18,930 nt of DNA from Puniceicoccales bacterium (GTDB taxonomy: Bacteria; Verrucomicrobiota; Verrucomicrobiia; Opitutales; JAIRLM01). Positions 6,792 through 12,977 of this stretch are shown here, in pieces (the stretch's first letter is position 1; each line of letters starts with the position of its first letter). The stretch covers positions 1 to 18,930 of the forward strand of contig JAITSI010000039.1 of the NCBI GenBank assembly GCA_031287845.1, in the 5' to 3' direction. The notes beneath the pieces were generated by a model that was given only the letters and a program-made list of their open reading frames with translations, made no database searches and was not told the origin of the DNA. Made by a program: the position numbers and the translations under genes.

Positions 6792-7809
6792 TGCGGTAGA
6801 AGTGGCGCACGTCGTCGATGGAGAAGAGCATCATGGCGATGCGCTCGATGCCAATGCCCCAGGCCTGGCCGGACCACACTTCCGGGTCGAGGCCCACGTT
6901 GCGGAAAACCTTTGGGTGAATCATGCCGCAGCCCAGCATCTCGACCCAGGTGCCGCTCAGCTTGCCGAGGGAAGGAATCCGCATGTCCACCTCGAAGCTC
7001 GGCTCGGTGAATGGGAAAAAGCTGGGCCGGTAGCGCATTTCCACCCCGTCGCCGAAAAGAGTCCGGAAAAAAAATTCGATGGTGGCCTTCAGGTCGGCAA
7101 CGGAGACCCCCCGGTCCACGTGGACCACGTCGCACTGGTGGAAGTTGGCGCTGTGGGTGGCATCGACCGTGTCCCGGCGGTAGACGCGGCCCGGGGCAAT
7201 GATGCGCAGGGGCGGCTCCTCGGCGAGGAGGGTGCGAATCTGCACCGTCGTCATGTGGGTGCGCAGCAGGTACCGTTCCGATCCCTTCCTCGCCACGCCG
7301 GCCACGGCACGGCCCTCGGGGAGAAAAAACGTGTCCATGCTGTCCCGCGCCGCGTGGGTGGCGGGAATGTTGAGCGCGTCAAAGCAGGCCCATTCGGTCT
7401 CCAGCTCCGTCGCGCTGGCCACGGAAAACCCCATGCGCCCGAAGATTTCCACCATCCGGTCCCGTACCAGGGAGAGCGGATGCCGGTAGCCCGCCGGCTG
7501 GGACCGGGGGGAAAGGGTTGGATCCGGCGCCGGGCCCAGCTTCCTTTCCCGCTCCGCCGCCGCGATGCGCTCCCTGCTCTCCTCCAGCAGCCGCTGCAGT
7601 CCCTCCTTGGCCCCGTTGACCCTCTTCCCCGCCTCGGGCCGCTGGGCCTTCGGCAGGCTCCCCAGCCCCTTCGCCAGGACCGTCAGCGCGCCGTTCGGGC
7701 CAAAAATTTCCGCCTTGGCCGCTTCCCAGTCGGCCATTCCCCGCACGCCCCCCAGGGATCCGCGCAGGCGGGGAACCAGCGCATCCAACTGTCCCAGCAG
7801 GTCTTCCAT
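6760..7809 (-). CDS. pheS: Phenylalanyl-tRNA synthetase alpha subunit
   Basis: This is a 349-residue protein of typical PheS length. The alpha chain of the (alpha-beta)2 enzyme carries the class II catalytic core that charges tRNA-Phe. An N-terminal coiled-coil tRNA-binding region (1-90) with Lys/Arg/Glu heptads precedes the catalytic domain. Motif 2 is RIIAPGRVYRRDTVDATHSANFHQ; FFPFTEPSFEVD and WVEMLGCGMIHPKV follow, and motif 3 is GQAWGIGIERIAMM near the C-terminus. AGGAGT at 7823-7818 is a good Shine-Dalgarno 8 nt before the ATG. It follows rplT by 18 bp and overlaps hemW. pheT, which follows pheS in many bacteria, is absent here; the beta subunit must be encoded elsewhere, as in Chlamydia. 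Confidence 0.97.
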   Translation of the reverse strand: MEDLLGQLDALVPRLRGSLGGVRGMADWEAAKAEIFGPNGALTVLAKGLGSLPKAQRPEAGKRVNGAKEGLQRLLEESRERIAAAERERKLGPAPDPTLSPRSQPAGYRHPLSLVRDRMVEIFGRMGFSVASATELETEWACFDALNIPATHAARDSMDTFFLPEGRAVAGVARKGSERYLLRTHMTTVQIRTLLAEEPPLRIIAPGRVYRRDTVDATHSANFHQCDVVHVDRGVSVADLKATIEFFFRTLFGDGVEMRYRPSFFPFTEPSFEVDMRIPSLGKLSGTWVEMLGCGMIHPKVFRNVGLDPEVWSGQAWGIGIERIAMMLFSIDDVRHFYRNDLRFLRQFQ

Positions 7810-7827
7810 GGCATGGCACTCCTACTC

Positions 7828-8214
7828 CTATCCTGCTACCAGGGGCTGCCTTTCCCTCTCCGCCAGGGCCAACTTTGCCCGCTCCACCAGCGCCCCGAAT
7901 GCCTCTCCGCCGTGGATGGCGAGCTCGCTCAGTGAGCGCCGGTCCAGCTCCACGCCGGCCATGCGCAGCCCGGCCATGAGGCGGCAGTAGGGAATTCCCA
8001 TGGGGCGGCAGGCGGCGTTGATGCGCACGATCCACAGCTGCCGGAACTCCGTCTTCTTTTTGCGCCGATCCCGGTAGGCGAAGCAGCCCGCACGCCAAAA
8101 GGCATCTACGGCATAGCGGTAGAGCCGGGATTTATTTCCGAAGTATCCCTTCGTCTGCTGCAAAATGCGCCGGCGCCGCTTCTTCGTGGCGACCGCATTG
8201 GTGGACCGTGGCAT
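7828..8214 (-). CDS. rplT: Ribosomal protein L20
   Basis: This is a 128-residue, very basic protein of the 50S subunit, which binds 23S rRNA early in assembly. The N-terminal arm (RSTNAVATKKRRRRILQQTKGYFG) and the globular part (FRQLWIVRINAACRPMGIPYCRLMAGL, LAIHGGEAFGALVERAK) match L20 throughout, with a short extra C-terminus. A clear Shine-Dalgarno AGGAG (8228-8224) lies 9 nt before the ATG. It sits 62 bp after rpmI in the conserved order. In other bacteria L20 represses its own operon; no obvious repressor-binding RNA structure was identified here. Confidence 0.97.
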   Translation of the reverse strand: MPRSTNAVATKKRRRRILQQTKGYFGNKSRLYRYAVDAFWRAGCFAYRDRRKKKTEFRQLWIVRINAACRPMGIPYCRLMAGLRMAGVELDRRSLSELAIHGGEAFGALVERAKLALAERERQPLVAG

Positions 8215-8276
8215 ATTTTTCCTCTCCTGGCTGCGCCCCGCTCGAAATCACGCGAACCATCTTCCGCAATGGTGGA

Positions 8277-8471
8277 CTAGCGGCCGTGGGGCATGGCCGA
8301 TCGCACGTGGCTAGCGAAGCCGGCCGGAACAACCTTGTCCAGCTGCCCTCCCCGCCTTCTCTTGGCGCTCTTGTGGCGCAGCAGGTGGCCAAGGCCCGCC
8401 GTTCGCCGCAGCACCTTGCCGCCGGCCGTGAGCTTGAAGCGTTTTGCAATGGATTTCCGCGTCTTAGGCAT
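8277..8471 (-). CDS. rpmI: Ribosomal protein L35
   Basis: This is a 64-residue basic protein of the 50S subunit with the L35 signature (KTRKSIAKRFKLTAGGKVLRR, GHLLRHKSAKRRR). Longer in-frame starts reach into tRNA-Leu and are rejected; the ATG at 8471 gives the normal family length. No Shine-Dalgarno is evident. A TTGCCG (8534-8529) with TTTACT 18 bp on could be its promoter with a leader of a few tens of bases, or the gene may be transcribed from the tRNA-Leu promoter. infC, usually upstream, is not present. Confidence 0.95.
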   Translation of the reverse strand: MPKTRKSIAKRFKLTAGGKVLRRTAGLGHLLRHKSAKRRRGGQLDKVVPAGFASHVRSAMPHGR

Positions 8472-8579
8472 GGAATGACCCAGCCCTAGCGGCGCCGGAG
8501 GGGGAGTAAAGGTTTTTTTTGCCAAATTCGGCAAATTTCGCCAGCCCGCATGGGCACGGGCCATGGGGGGCAAATCCGG

Positions 8580-8661
8580 TGCTCGGAAAGGGACTCGAAC
8601 CCATACGCCTCGCGGCACTGCCTCCTAAGGGCAGCGTGTCTGCCAATTCCACCACCCGAGC
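8580..8661 (-). tRNA. tRNA-Leu (anticodon TAG), CCA not encoded
   Basis: The reverse complement is an 82-nt class II tRNA. The acceptor stem GCTCGGG pairs with TCCGAGC, and the D arm is TGGTGGAATTGGCAGACACGC, typical of Leu. The anticodon stem-loop CTGCC-CTTAGGA-GGCAG gives TAG. A long variable arm (TGCCGCGAGGCGT) and a T arm with GGGTTCGAGTCCC complete it. The discriminator is A (8580). The next bases read CCG rather than CCA, so the 3' end must be finished by the CCA-adding enzyme, whose gene lies at 14810-16234. Confidence 0.96.
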
Positions 8662-8699
8662 GGGCCGGCCCAGGGTCCCGGGAACCCTCCCCCGGTCAA
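8662..8699 (-). promoter_or_regulatory. Putative promoter of tRNA-Leu
   Basis: TTGACC (8699-8694) lies 32 nt before the mature tRNA 5' end; ACCCTG sits at the -10 position with 17-bp spacing. It may also serve the rpmI-rplT-pheS-hemW operon, which starts about 110 bp downstream of the tRNA. Confidence 0.5.
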
Positions 8700-8844
8700 G
8701 GGAAAAGGCGAATCGGCCGGGGGAAATTTTTCAAAGACAGCGCCGCGTGGATTCAAGTGCCCGATAGCCGGGCGCTTGGCCGGAACGGGGATAGCCCTAG
8801 CACCGGGAACGGTGATTGCACGGATGGCGCCGGTTCCTTCCGCC

Positions 8845-8988
8845 CTAGGGTCCGGACCCGTAAACCCGGTCCGCCGGTTGACGATCCAAAGGGACTATGC
8901 CCCTTTGCCAATCCTCCTCTACGAGGCGCCGTTGCACCGTTCGACCGGAGAAGGCGAAGCCGAGGGCAGTGCCCCCAACCGGGCCGGG
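8845..8988 (+). repeat. Dispersed repeat, copy B
   Basis: The copy starts at CTAGGG (8845-8850) and continues GGACCCGTAAACCCGG and CGCCGGTTGACG, as in copy A. A hairpin then follows, CAAAGGG-ACTATGC-CCCTTTG (about 8887-8907). The remainder, with GAAGGCGAAGCC and CAGTGCCCCCAACCGGG, corresponds to the second half of copy A. The 8760-8844 flank holds no recognisable gene. Confidence 0.7.
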
Positions 8989-9058
8989 GGGTCTCAAAGG
9001 GGGCTCCGCGCCCCTTTGCCAATCCCCCGCCCACGGAGTGCCGTACCGTCCGACGCGC
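8989..9058 (+). repeat. Inverted repeat, left arm, with internal hairpin
   Basis: About 70 bp are nearly identical to the reverse complement of 12125-12194. The internal palindrome CAAAGGGG-GCTCCGCG-CCCCTTTG is followed by ATCCCCCGCCCACGGAGTG and CCGTACCGTC. The two arms bracket the Inc-like gene and the transporter (about 3.1 kb apart). Confidence 0.75.
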
Positions 9059-9077
9059 CGGCTCCATCATCTTTTTC

Positions 9078-9112
9078 TTGCCATCGATCCCAATTCCTCA
9101 TAGCGAGACCGC
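9078..9112 (+). promoter_or_regulatory. Putative leaderless promoter of the Inc-like gene
   Basis: TTGCCA (9078-9083) lies 29 nt before the GTG at 9113. TAGCGA (9101-9106) sits at 17-bp spacing, and its TAG also stops the frame upstream, so the start cannot lie before it. No Shine-Dalgarno precedes the GTG. Confidence 0.45.
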
Positions 9113-10087
9113 GTGGGGGAGGTTACGTGCGGCAAATTGGCCCAGTCTTCGTTCCAAGATTTTTCTGCGCTGAGCGAGAATTTGAGTGCCGGGAAAAAGG
9201 TCTTCTTCGTTGTCACAAAAATTCTCGAGCTGCTGGCCATCCCGCCCCTGGTCCTACTTGGCATTGCGTGGGCTCCAATCTCGTTGCTGCTAGTCGTGCC
9301 GTTGCCCTTCTGTCAGAAAGGTGAAAGCAGGTTCACTCCTCTTGGCGAAGCCATCACAAACTGTGCCAATTGGCCCTTGGGTGCCGCAAACATGATATGG
9401 GAATGGACACTCATGGGAAGTGTCAACATTGCAAAGCCGACGGTTGGAGTGATCTACGGACTCGTCACCACAACCCTGACAACGCTTGCCGCGGCCGCAG
9501 CGGTGGTCCTGTTCTTTACAACCCCATTCATTCCGCTCATTGTCCTGGTGCCGGTGGTTGCCGTCTGCGGCTGCGCAATTATCTTCGGCCTGTGTGTCTT
9601 CCTTAGCTCACTTCTTTTCTACCCGAAAGAAATGGGATTTAGCGATATGGCCCCCGGAGACCAGAACAGGATATTGGAAAAAATTCGCATCGTCAACCCC
9701 AATTTTCATAGCAGAAAAACTAGGGACGTAAAGGAAATTCTGCGTAGCTGGTCACAATTTGGAGAATGCACGCCTCCATATGTATGGCAAAACATTCTGA
9801 ACGCACTAAAAACGCTACACAAAAATTGGGTTGATTATGTAACTGACAATATTCCACTTTTAATTGAAAAACTAATCACATACTGCGATAACGGTACTGG
9901 CCTTGTCCAATTATTGAAAATGTATGAAATACGAGTCAATCGTAAAACTGTCGAGAAAAATTTATACAATGATGCCTATCCGATCTATGCTCGCATTGTG
10001 GAACGAGCGAAACGGGACCAAGACTTTGCAGAGGAATTTCAAAGAGTGTTTGAATATAACCTTTTAGATTTTTGCGTAAGAACTTGA
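9113..10087 (+). CDS. Inc-like membrane protein with two hydrophobic hairpins
   Basis: This is a 324-residue protein of no family I recognise. Hydrophobic stretches lie at about 29-66 (helix pair broken by PP and AP) and about 109-169, a very long Ala/Val/Leu/Ile-rich stretch broken at TTPFIP and ending GLCVFLSSLLF. The GLCVF block recurs in the protein at the left edge of the window. Residues 170-324 are hydrophilic and mostly helical with several Trp/Tyr/Cys, probably a cytosolic domain. Paired hairpins with a soluble tail fit an Inc-type secreted membrane protein, but an inner-membrane protein is equally possible. The start is GTG, since an in-frame TAG is at 9101; TTG at 9137 is an alternative. 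The second half (from about 9780) is distinctly more AT-rich than the first half, suggesting mosaic origin. It is flanked by inverted repeats. Confidence 0.7.
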   Translation: MGEVTCGKLAQSSFQDFSALSENLSAGKKVFFVVTKILELLAIPPLVLLGIAWAPISLLLVVPLPFCQKGESRFTPLGEAITNCANWPLGAANMIWEWTLMGSVNIAKPTVGVIYGLVTTTLTTLAAAAAVVLFFTTPFIPLIVLVPVVAVCGCAIIFGLCVFLSSLLFYPKEMGFSDMAPGDQNRILEKIRIVNPNFHSRKTRDVKEILRSWSQFGECTPPYVWQNILNALKTLHKNWVDYVTDNIPLLIEKLITYCDNGTGLVQLLKMYEIRVNRKTVEKNLYNDAYPIYARIVERAKRDQDFAEEFQRVFEYNLLDFCVRT

Positions 10088-10298
10088 TTGGAAACCGAAA
10101 TTCACGGTCGGCGGGGGATTTCGCCCCCCATATGCCACGGCTCGCAGTCTCCCGCGCTCAGCTCTGCCACGGCACCCCACGGGGAACGGCGAAGGGGAGA
10201 CAAATCTCGTTTGGAATTTTTTCATTTTTCGAAAAAAATCAGCCGGCGGGCGCTGCTTGGCATCCGGCTCCCGATTTTGCTTGTGTCCGCCCCAGACG
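10088..10298. other. Intergenic region with hairpin
   Basis: A GGGGG-ATTTCG-CCCCC hairpin just after the Inc-like gene (about 10112-10127) may end its transcript, though no T-run follows. An ATTTTTCGAAAAAAAT palindrome lies at about 10227-10242. No gene is seen. Confidence 0.35.
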
Positions 10299-11669
10299 AT
10301 GCCAATGGTGCCGGCCATGGATGCCATTTCCAGCTCACTGCTGGCCAATCCCGTCCTGCTGGGCCTGGTTTTAGTTTTTGTCCTCAGTTTTTTACGCTTT
10401 CCCGTGGCCCTGTCCCTCCTGGCCGGGACATTCGGCACCGGACTGCTCGGATCCATGTCCGCCACGGAGATTTTGGAAAAATTTTCCGCCGGCAGCCGGG
10501 ACGGCGTCGGCGTAGCCCTCAGCTATTCCTTCCTCGGCGTGTTTGCGGCCGCCATTTCCGAGATCGGCTTTGCCCAGTACCTGGCAGATCGGGTCCTCGG
10601 CGTTTTTGAAAAAAATCGCTCCGGCGGCCGGGGCGCCGTCCGGGCCGTGCAGCTGCTTCTCCTTGCCCTCGCCATACTTTCCCAGAACGTGCTGCCCATC
10701 CACATTGCCTTCATTCCCATCTTTGTGCCGCCGCTGCTGGCGGTGATGGGCAGGGCATCCCTGGACCGGCGCCGCATTGCCTGCATCCTCACCTTTGGCC
10801 TGGTCACGCCCTACATGTTCCTGCCCTTCGGCTTCGGCGCCATCTTTCTCCGGGAGATCATGCTGGGAACGATGGCGGCAAACGGGGTCCCGCTTGCCAT
10901 CGGGTCGGGCTCCATCGTGGCGGCGATGGCGCTGCCGGCACTGGGAATGCTGCTGGGCCTTGCCATTGCCCTCGCCGTCACCTACCGCTCCGGCCGGACC
11001 TATGCCGAGGGCGATGGGGCCGAGGGCGTCATCCGCCAGCCGGGCAGCGGCCGACTCTTCACCTGCGGCCTGCTGGCCATCGGGCTCCTATTCTTTCTGC
11101 AAATCCGCTACGGCAGCATCCTGCTGGGGGCCGTGGGCGGAGTGATCGCACTGCTGGCGCTGGGAGCGCTCCCCTGGAGACGCATGGAGGCCGTGGCCGC
11201 CAGCGGATTCCGAATGATGGCGGGGATCGGGGTCATCATGATCGTCGCCGCCGGCTACGCCCGCGTCCTGGCCAGCAGCGGACACCTGACACCCCTCGTC
11301 GAGGGCCTCCTCCGCTGCAGCGGCGGCAATGTTTCCCTGGCAATTTTCACCATGCTCCTGCTGGGCTGGCTCCTCACCCTGGGCATCGGCTCCTCCTTTT
11401 CCACCGTCCCCATCCTGGCTGCCCTCTACGTCCCCATGGCGACGGCTCTGGGGCTGCCACCCCTGGCAATTTTCGTCCTCCTGGCCACGGCCGGTGCCCT
11501 GGGCGATGCCGGATCCCCGGTCTCCGACACGGCAATCGGCGCCACGGCCGGCCTGAACTGCGACGGACAGCATGACCACATCCGTGACACGGTCCGGCCC
11601 ACGCTGTTCCACTTCAACGTGCCCCTGCTCCTCTTCGGCTATCTGGCCGTGCGACTGCTCGCCCGCTAG
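10299..11669 (+). CDS. NhaC/YuiF-like ion-transporter superfamily permease
   Basis: This is a 456-residue, very hydrophobic protein of about 11-12 membrane helices. The C-terminal block GDAGSPVSDTAIGATAGLNCDGQHDHIRDTVRPTLFHFNVPLLLFGY matches the conserved end of Na+/H+ antiporter-family (NhaC superfamily, YuiF-type) carriers. Acidic and polar residues inside predicted helices (GDAGSPVSDT, PVALSL) are likely ion or substrate ligands. Some members of this group are ion-coupled amino-acid carriers, so the substrate cannot be stated. Starts at 10299, 10305 or 10317 are all possible; 10317 begins closest to the first helix. Its TAG stop (11667-11669) lies inside a repeat unit. Flanking effector-like genes suggest no functional link. 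Confidence 0.82.
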   Translation: MPMVPAMDAISSSLLANPVLLGLVLVFVLSFLRFPVALSLLAGTFGTGLLGSMSATEILEKFSAGSRDGVGVALSYSFLGVFAAAISEIGFAQYLADRVLGVFEKNRSGGRGAVRAVQLLLLALAILSQNVLPIHIAFIPIFVPPLLAVMGRASLDRRRIACILTFGLVTPYMFLPFGFGAIFLREIMLGTMAANGVPLAIGSGSIVAAMALPALGMLLGLAIALAVTYRSGRTYAEGDGAEGVIRQPGSGRLFTCGLLAIGLLFFLQIRYGSILLGAVGGVIALLALGALPWRRMEAVAASGFRMMAGIGVIMIVAAGYARVLASSGHLTPLVEGLLRCSGGNVSLAIFTMLLLGWLLTLGIGSSFSTVPILAALYVPMATALGLPPLAIFVLLATAGALGDAGSPVSDTAIGATAGLNCDGQHDHIRDTVRPTLFHFNVPLLLFGYLAVRLLAR

Positions 11670-11730
11670 GGTCAGGACCCGCAAAACCACATTACACCTC
11701 CACCTGGAATAGTGACCGATACGGACCTGT
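11666..11730 (+). repeat. 65-bp direct repeat, unit 1
   Basis: CTAGGGTCAGGACCCGCAAAACC at the start includes the transporter stop codon. The end, GTGACCGATACGGACCTGT, is almost the same as in unit 2. The first 20 bp also match the start of copies A and B. Confidence 0.8.
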
Positions 11731-11758
11731 GGCGACGGCATTTCACGGGAGGATGCCA

Positions 11759-11810
11759 GAAGGGCGCAGCCCCACCGTCAACCGGTGGATCGGGTTTACG
11801 GGTCCACTAG
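11759..11810 (-). repeat. Dispersed repeat, copy C (inverted)
   Basis: Read on the minus strand it gives CTAGTGGACCCGTAAACCCG, then CCACCGGTTGACGGTGGGG and CTGCGCC, matching copy A base for base over most of 50 bp. Its CTAG (11807-11810) is shared head-to-head with direct-repeat unit 2. Confidence 0.75.
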
Positions 11811-11871
11811 GCTCAGAACTCGTAAAACCACATTCCACCTCCATCTGAAAAGATGACCGATACGGACCTGT
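11807..11871 (+). repeat. 65-bp direct repeat, unit 2
   Basis: It starts CTAGGCTCAGAACTCGTAAAACCAC and ends ATGACCGATACGGACCTGT. Roughly four fifths of positions agree with unit 1 by eye. Confidence 0.8.
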
Positions 11872-12124
11872 TGTGCAGGAGCTTGACTTCTTGATGGAAA
11901 GGCCTCTTACGGGCACTGCCCGGTGAAGCGGGCAGTGCCGCGGGCCGGCCCTGATGGCAAAAAGGCTACGCGGGGCGACCTGCGCGCTGCGAGAGCAGAA
12001 GCATCGCCCAGCAGCTTATGTTATCATCTCCGGGGGGTGGGCCGGCTCGCCAGCTTTGGATGGAACCGTCCGTGACGCCCGTCCGTCCGGCGTCCCGAGC
12101 GAAGCGAGGGATGATAGCGCATTG
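11872..12124. other. Gene-free stretch with a strong hairpin
   Basis: A perfect 11-bp stem, GGCACTGCCCG (11912-11922) and CGGGCAGTGCC (11929-11939), has a 6-nt loop GTGAAG. It could be a terminator or processing hairpin for transcription from the transporter, though no T-run follows. Near 12095 the short palindrome TCCCGAGCGAAGCGAGGGA occurs. No credible gene lies here. Confidence 0.6.
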
Positions 12125-12194
12125 CGCGCCAGACGGTACGGCACTCCGTGGGCGGGGGATCGGCAAAGGGGCGCGGCAGCCCCCTTTGGAACCT
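12125..12194 (-). repeat. Inverted repeat, right arm
   Basis: The reverse complement matches 8989-9058 nearly base for base, including the CAAAGGGG...CCCCTTTG hairpin and the CCCACGGAGTGCCGTACCGTC block. Immediately beyond, towards gmk, lies unique sequence. Confidence 0.75.
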
Positions 12195-12269
12195 CCAGGC
12201 CCCGGACGGTGGATTGGCCGCCACATTTCCCTTGACTTTTTCCGCGGTGCTACGCAGCTTGGCCCGCAT

Positions 12270-12307
12270 TTGACCCCGCCGGAGCCGCCGGGGGATGGGG
12301 CCGTGCC
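12270..12307 (+). promoter_or_regulatory. Putative gmk promoter elements
   Basis: TTGACC (12270-12275) lies 32 nt before the gmk ATG. A second TTGACT (12233-12238) lies 69 nt before it. Either could be the -35 box; -10 boxes are not recognisable. GGGGATGGGG 6-16 nt before the ATG is a weak ribosome-binding candidate. Confidence 0.35.
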
Positions 12308-12913
12308 ATGGGAAAGCCGCTGCTGTTCATCATTTCCGGACCGACCGGCGTGGGAAAGACCACGCTCTGCCGCAATTTGCTCGCCCGCTGCGGGAAAAAG
12401 TTCGCCATCGCCGTCACCACCACCACCCGGCCGCCGCGGGAAGGGGAGGTCACCGGCCGGGACTACTACTTCGTGGACCGGGAAAGATTTGAACGCATGC
12501 TGGCGGAGGATGCCTTCCACGAACACTCCACCGTGCACGGGCAGCACCTCTACGGGCTCACCAAGGCGGAGGTGCAGCGCCACTTCGACCGGTGCCGGGA
12601 CATTCTTTTGAACGCGGATGTGCAGGGGGCCACAAAGCTGCGCCGGCTGGCGGCGGAAGATTCATCGGGGCTTCTCCATGGCCGGGTGGTGACCACGTTC
12701 CTGCTCCCGCCGCCGGAGGAGGAGCTGCGGGACCGCGTCCTGCGCCGGGGTCCGATGGAACGGGAGGAGCTGGAGCGGCGCATTGGCTCGGCGCGCGGCG
12801 AGGTCGCCCGGGCCAGCTCCTACGACTACACTATTCCGGCCGGCACGGCGGAGGAAACCCTCAAAAACATGCTGCACATCCACGCGGCGGAGAAGATGCG
12901 CAACCGGTCCTGA
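12308..12913 (+). CDS. gmk: Guanylate kinase
   Basis: This is a 201-residue cytosolic enzyme that phosphorylates GMP to GDP with ATP, feeding GTP/dGTP synthesis. The P-loop GPTGVGKTT is at 11-19. The GMP-binding segment is TTTTRPPREGEVTGRDYYFVD, where family members have S-x-T-T-R-x-x-R-x-G-E-x-x-G-x-D-Y-x-F; here Thr replaces the first Ser. The lid region contains RVLRRGPMEREELERRI, where the usual R-G-x-D/E is R-G-P-M-E, and the last helix is ETLKNMLHIHAAEKMR. Length is normal. rarA follows within 50-65 bp on the same strand and is probably co-transcribed. Confidence 0.96.
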   Translation: MGKPLLFIISGPTGVGKTTLCRNLLARCGKKFAIAVTTTTRPPREGEVTGRDYYFVDRERFERMLAEDAFHEHSTVHGQHLYGLTKAEVQRHFDRCRDILLNADVQGATKLRRLAAEDSSGLLHGRVVTTFLLPPPEEELRDRVLRRGPMEREELERRIGSARGEVARASSYDYTIPAGTAEETLKNMLHIHAAEKMRNRS

Positions 12914-12977
12914 GCGCCGCAATCGGGCGGGCCCGGCCTCCGCTAATTTTTCTGGCCATGGCATGGAACGCGGTGCC

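Noticed and set aside
6763..7935. 390-residue + strand frame
   Set aside because: It is antisense to pheS and the end of rplT; it is His/Gly/Pro-rich with no recognisable domain.
8550..9324. Overlapping + strand frames between tRNA-Leu and the Inc-like gene
   Set aside because: They read through tRNA-Leu antisense sequence and the dispersed repeats, with low-complexity Pro/Arg/Gly translations.
8989..12194. Composite transposon bounded by the inverted repeats
   Set aside because: No transposase or clear target-site duplication is visible, and related repeats occur elsewhere in the window.
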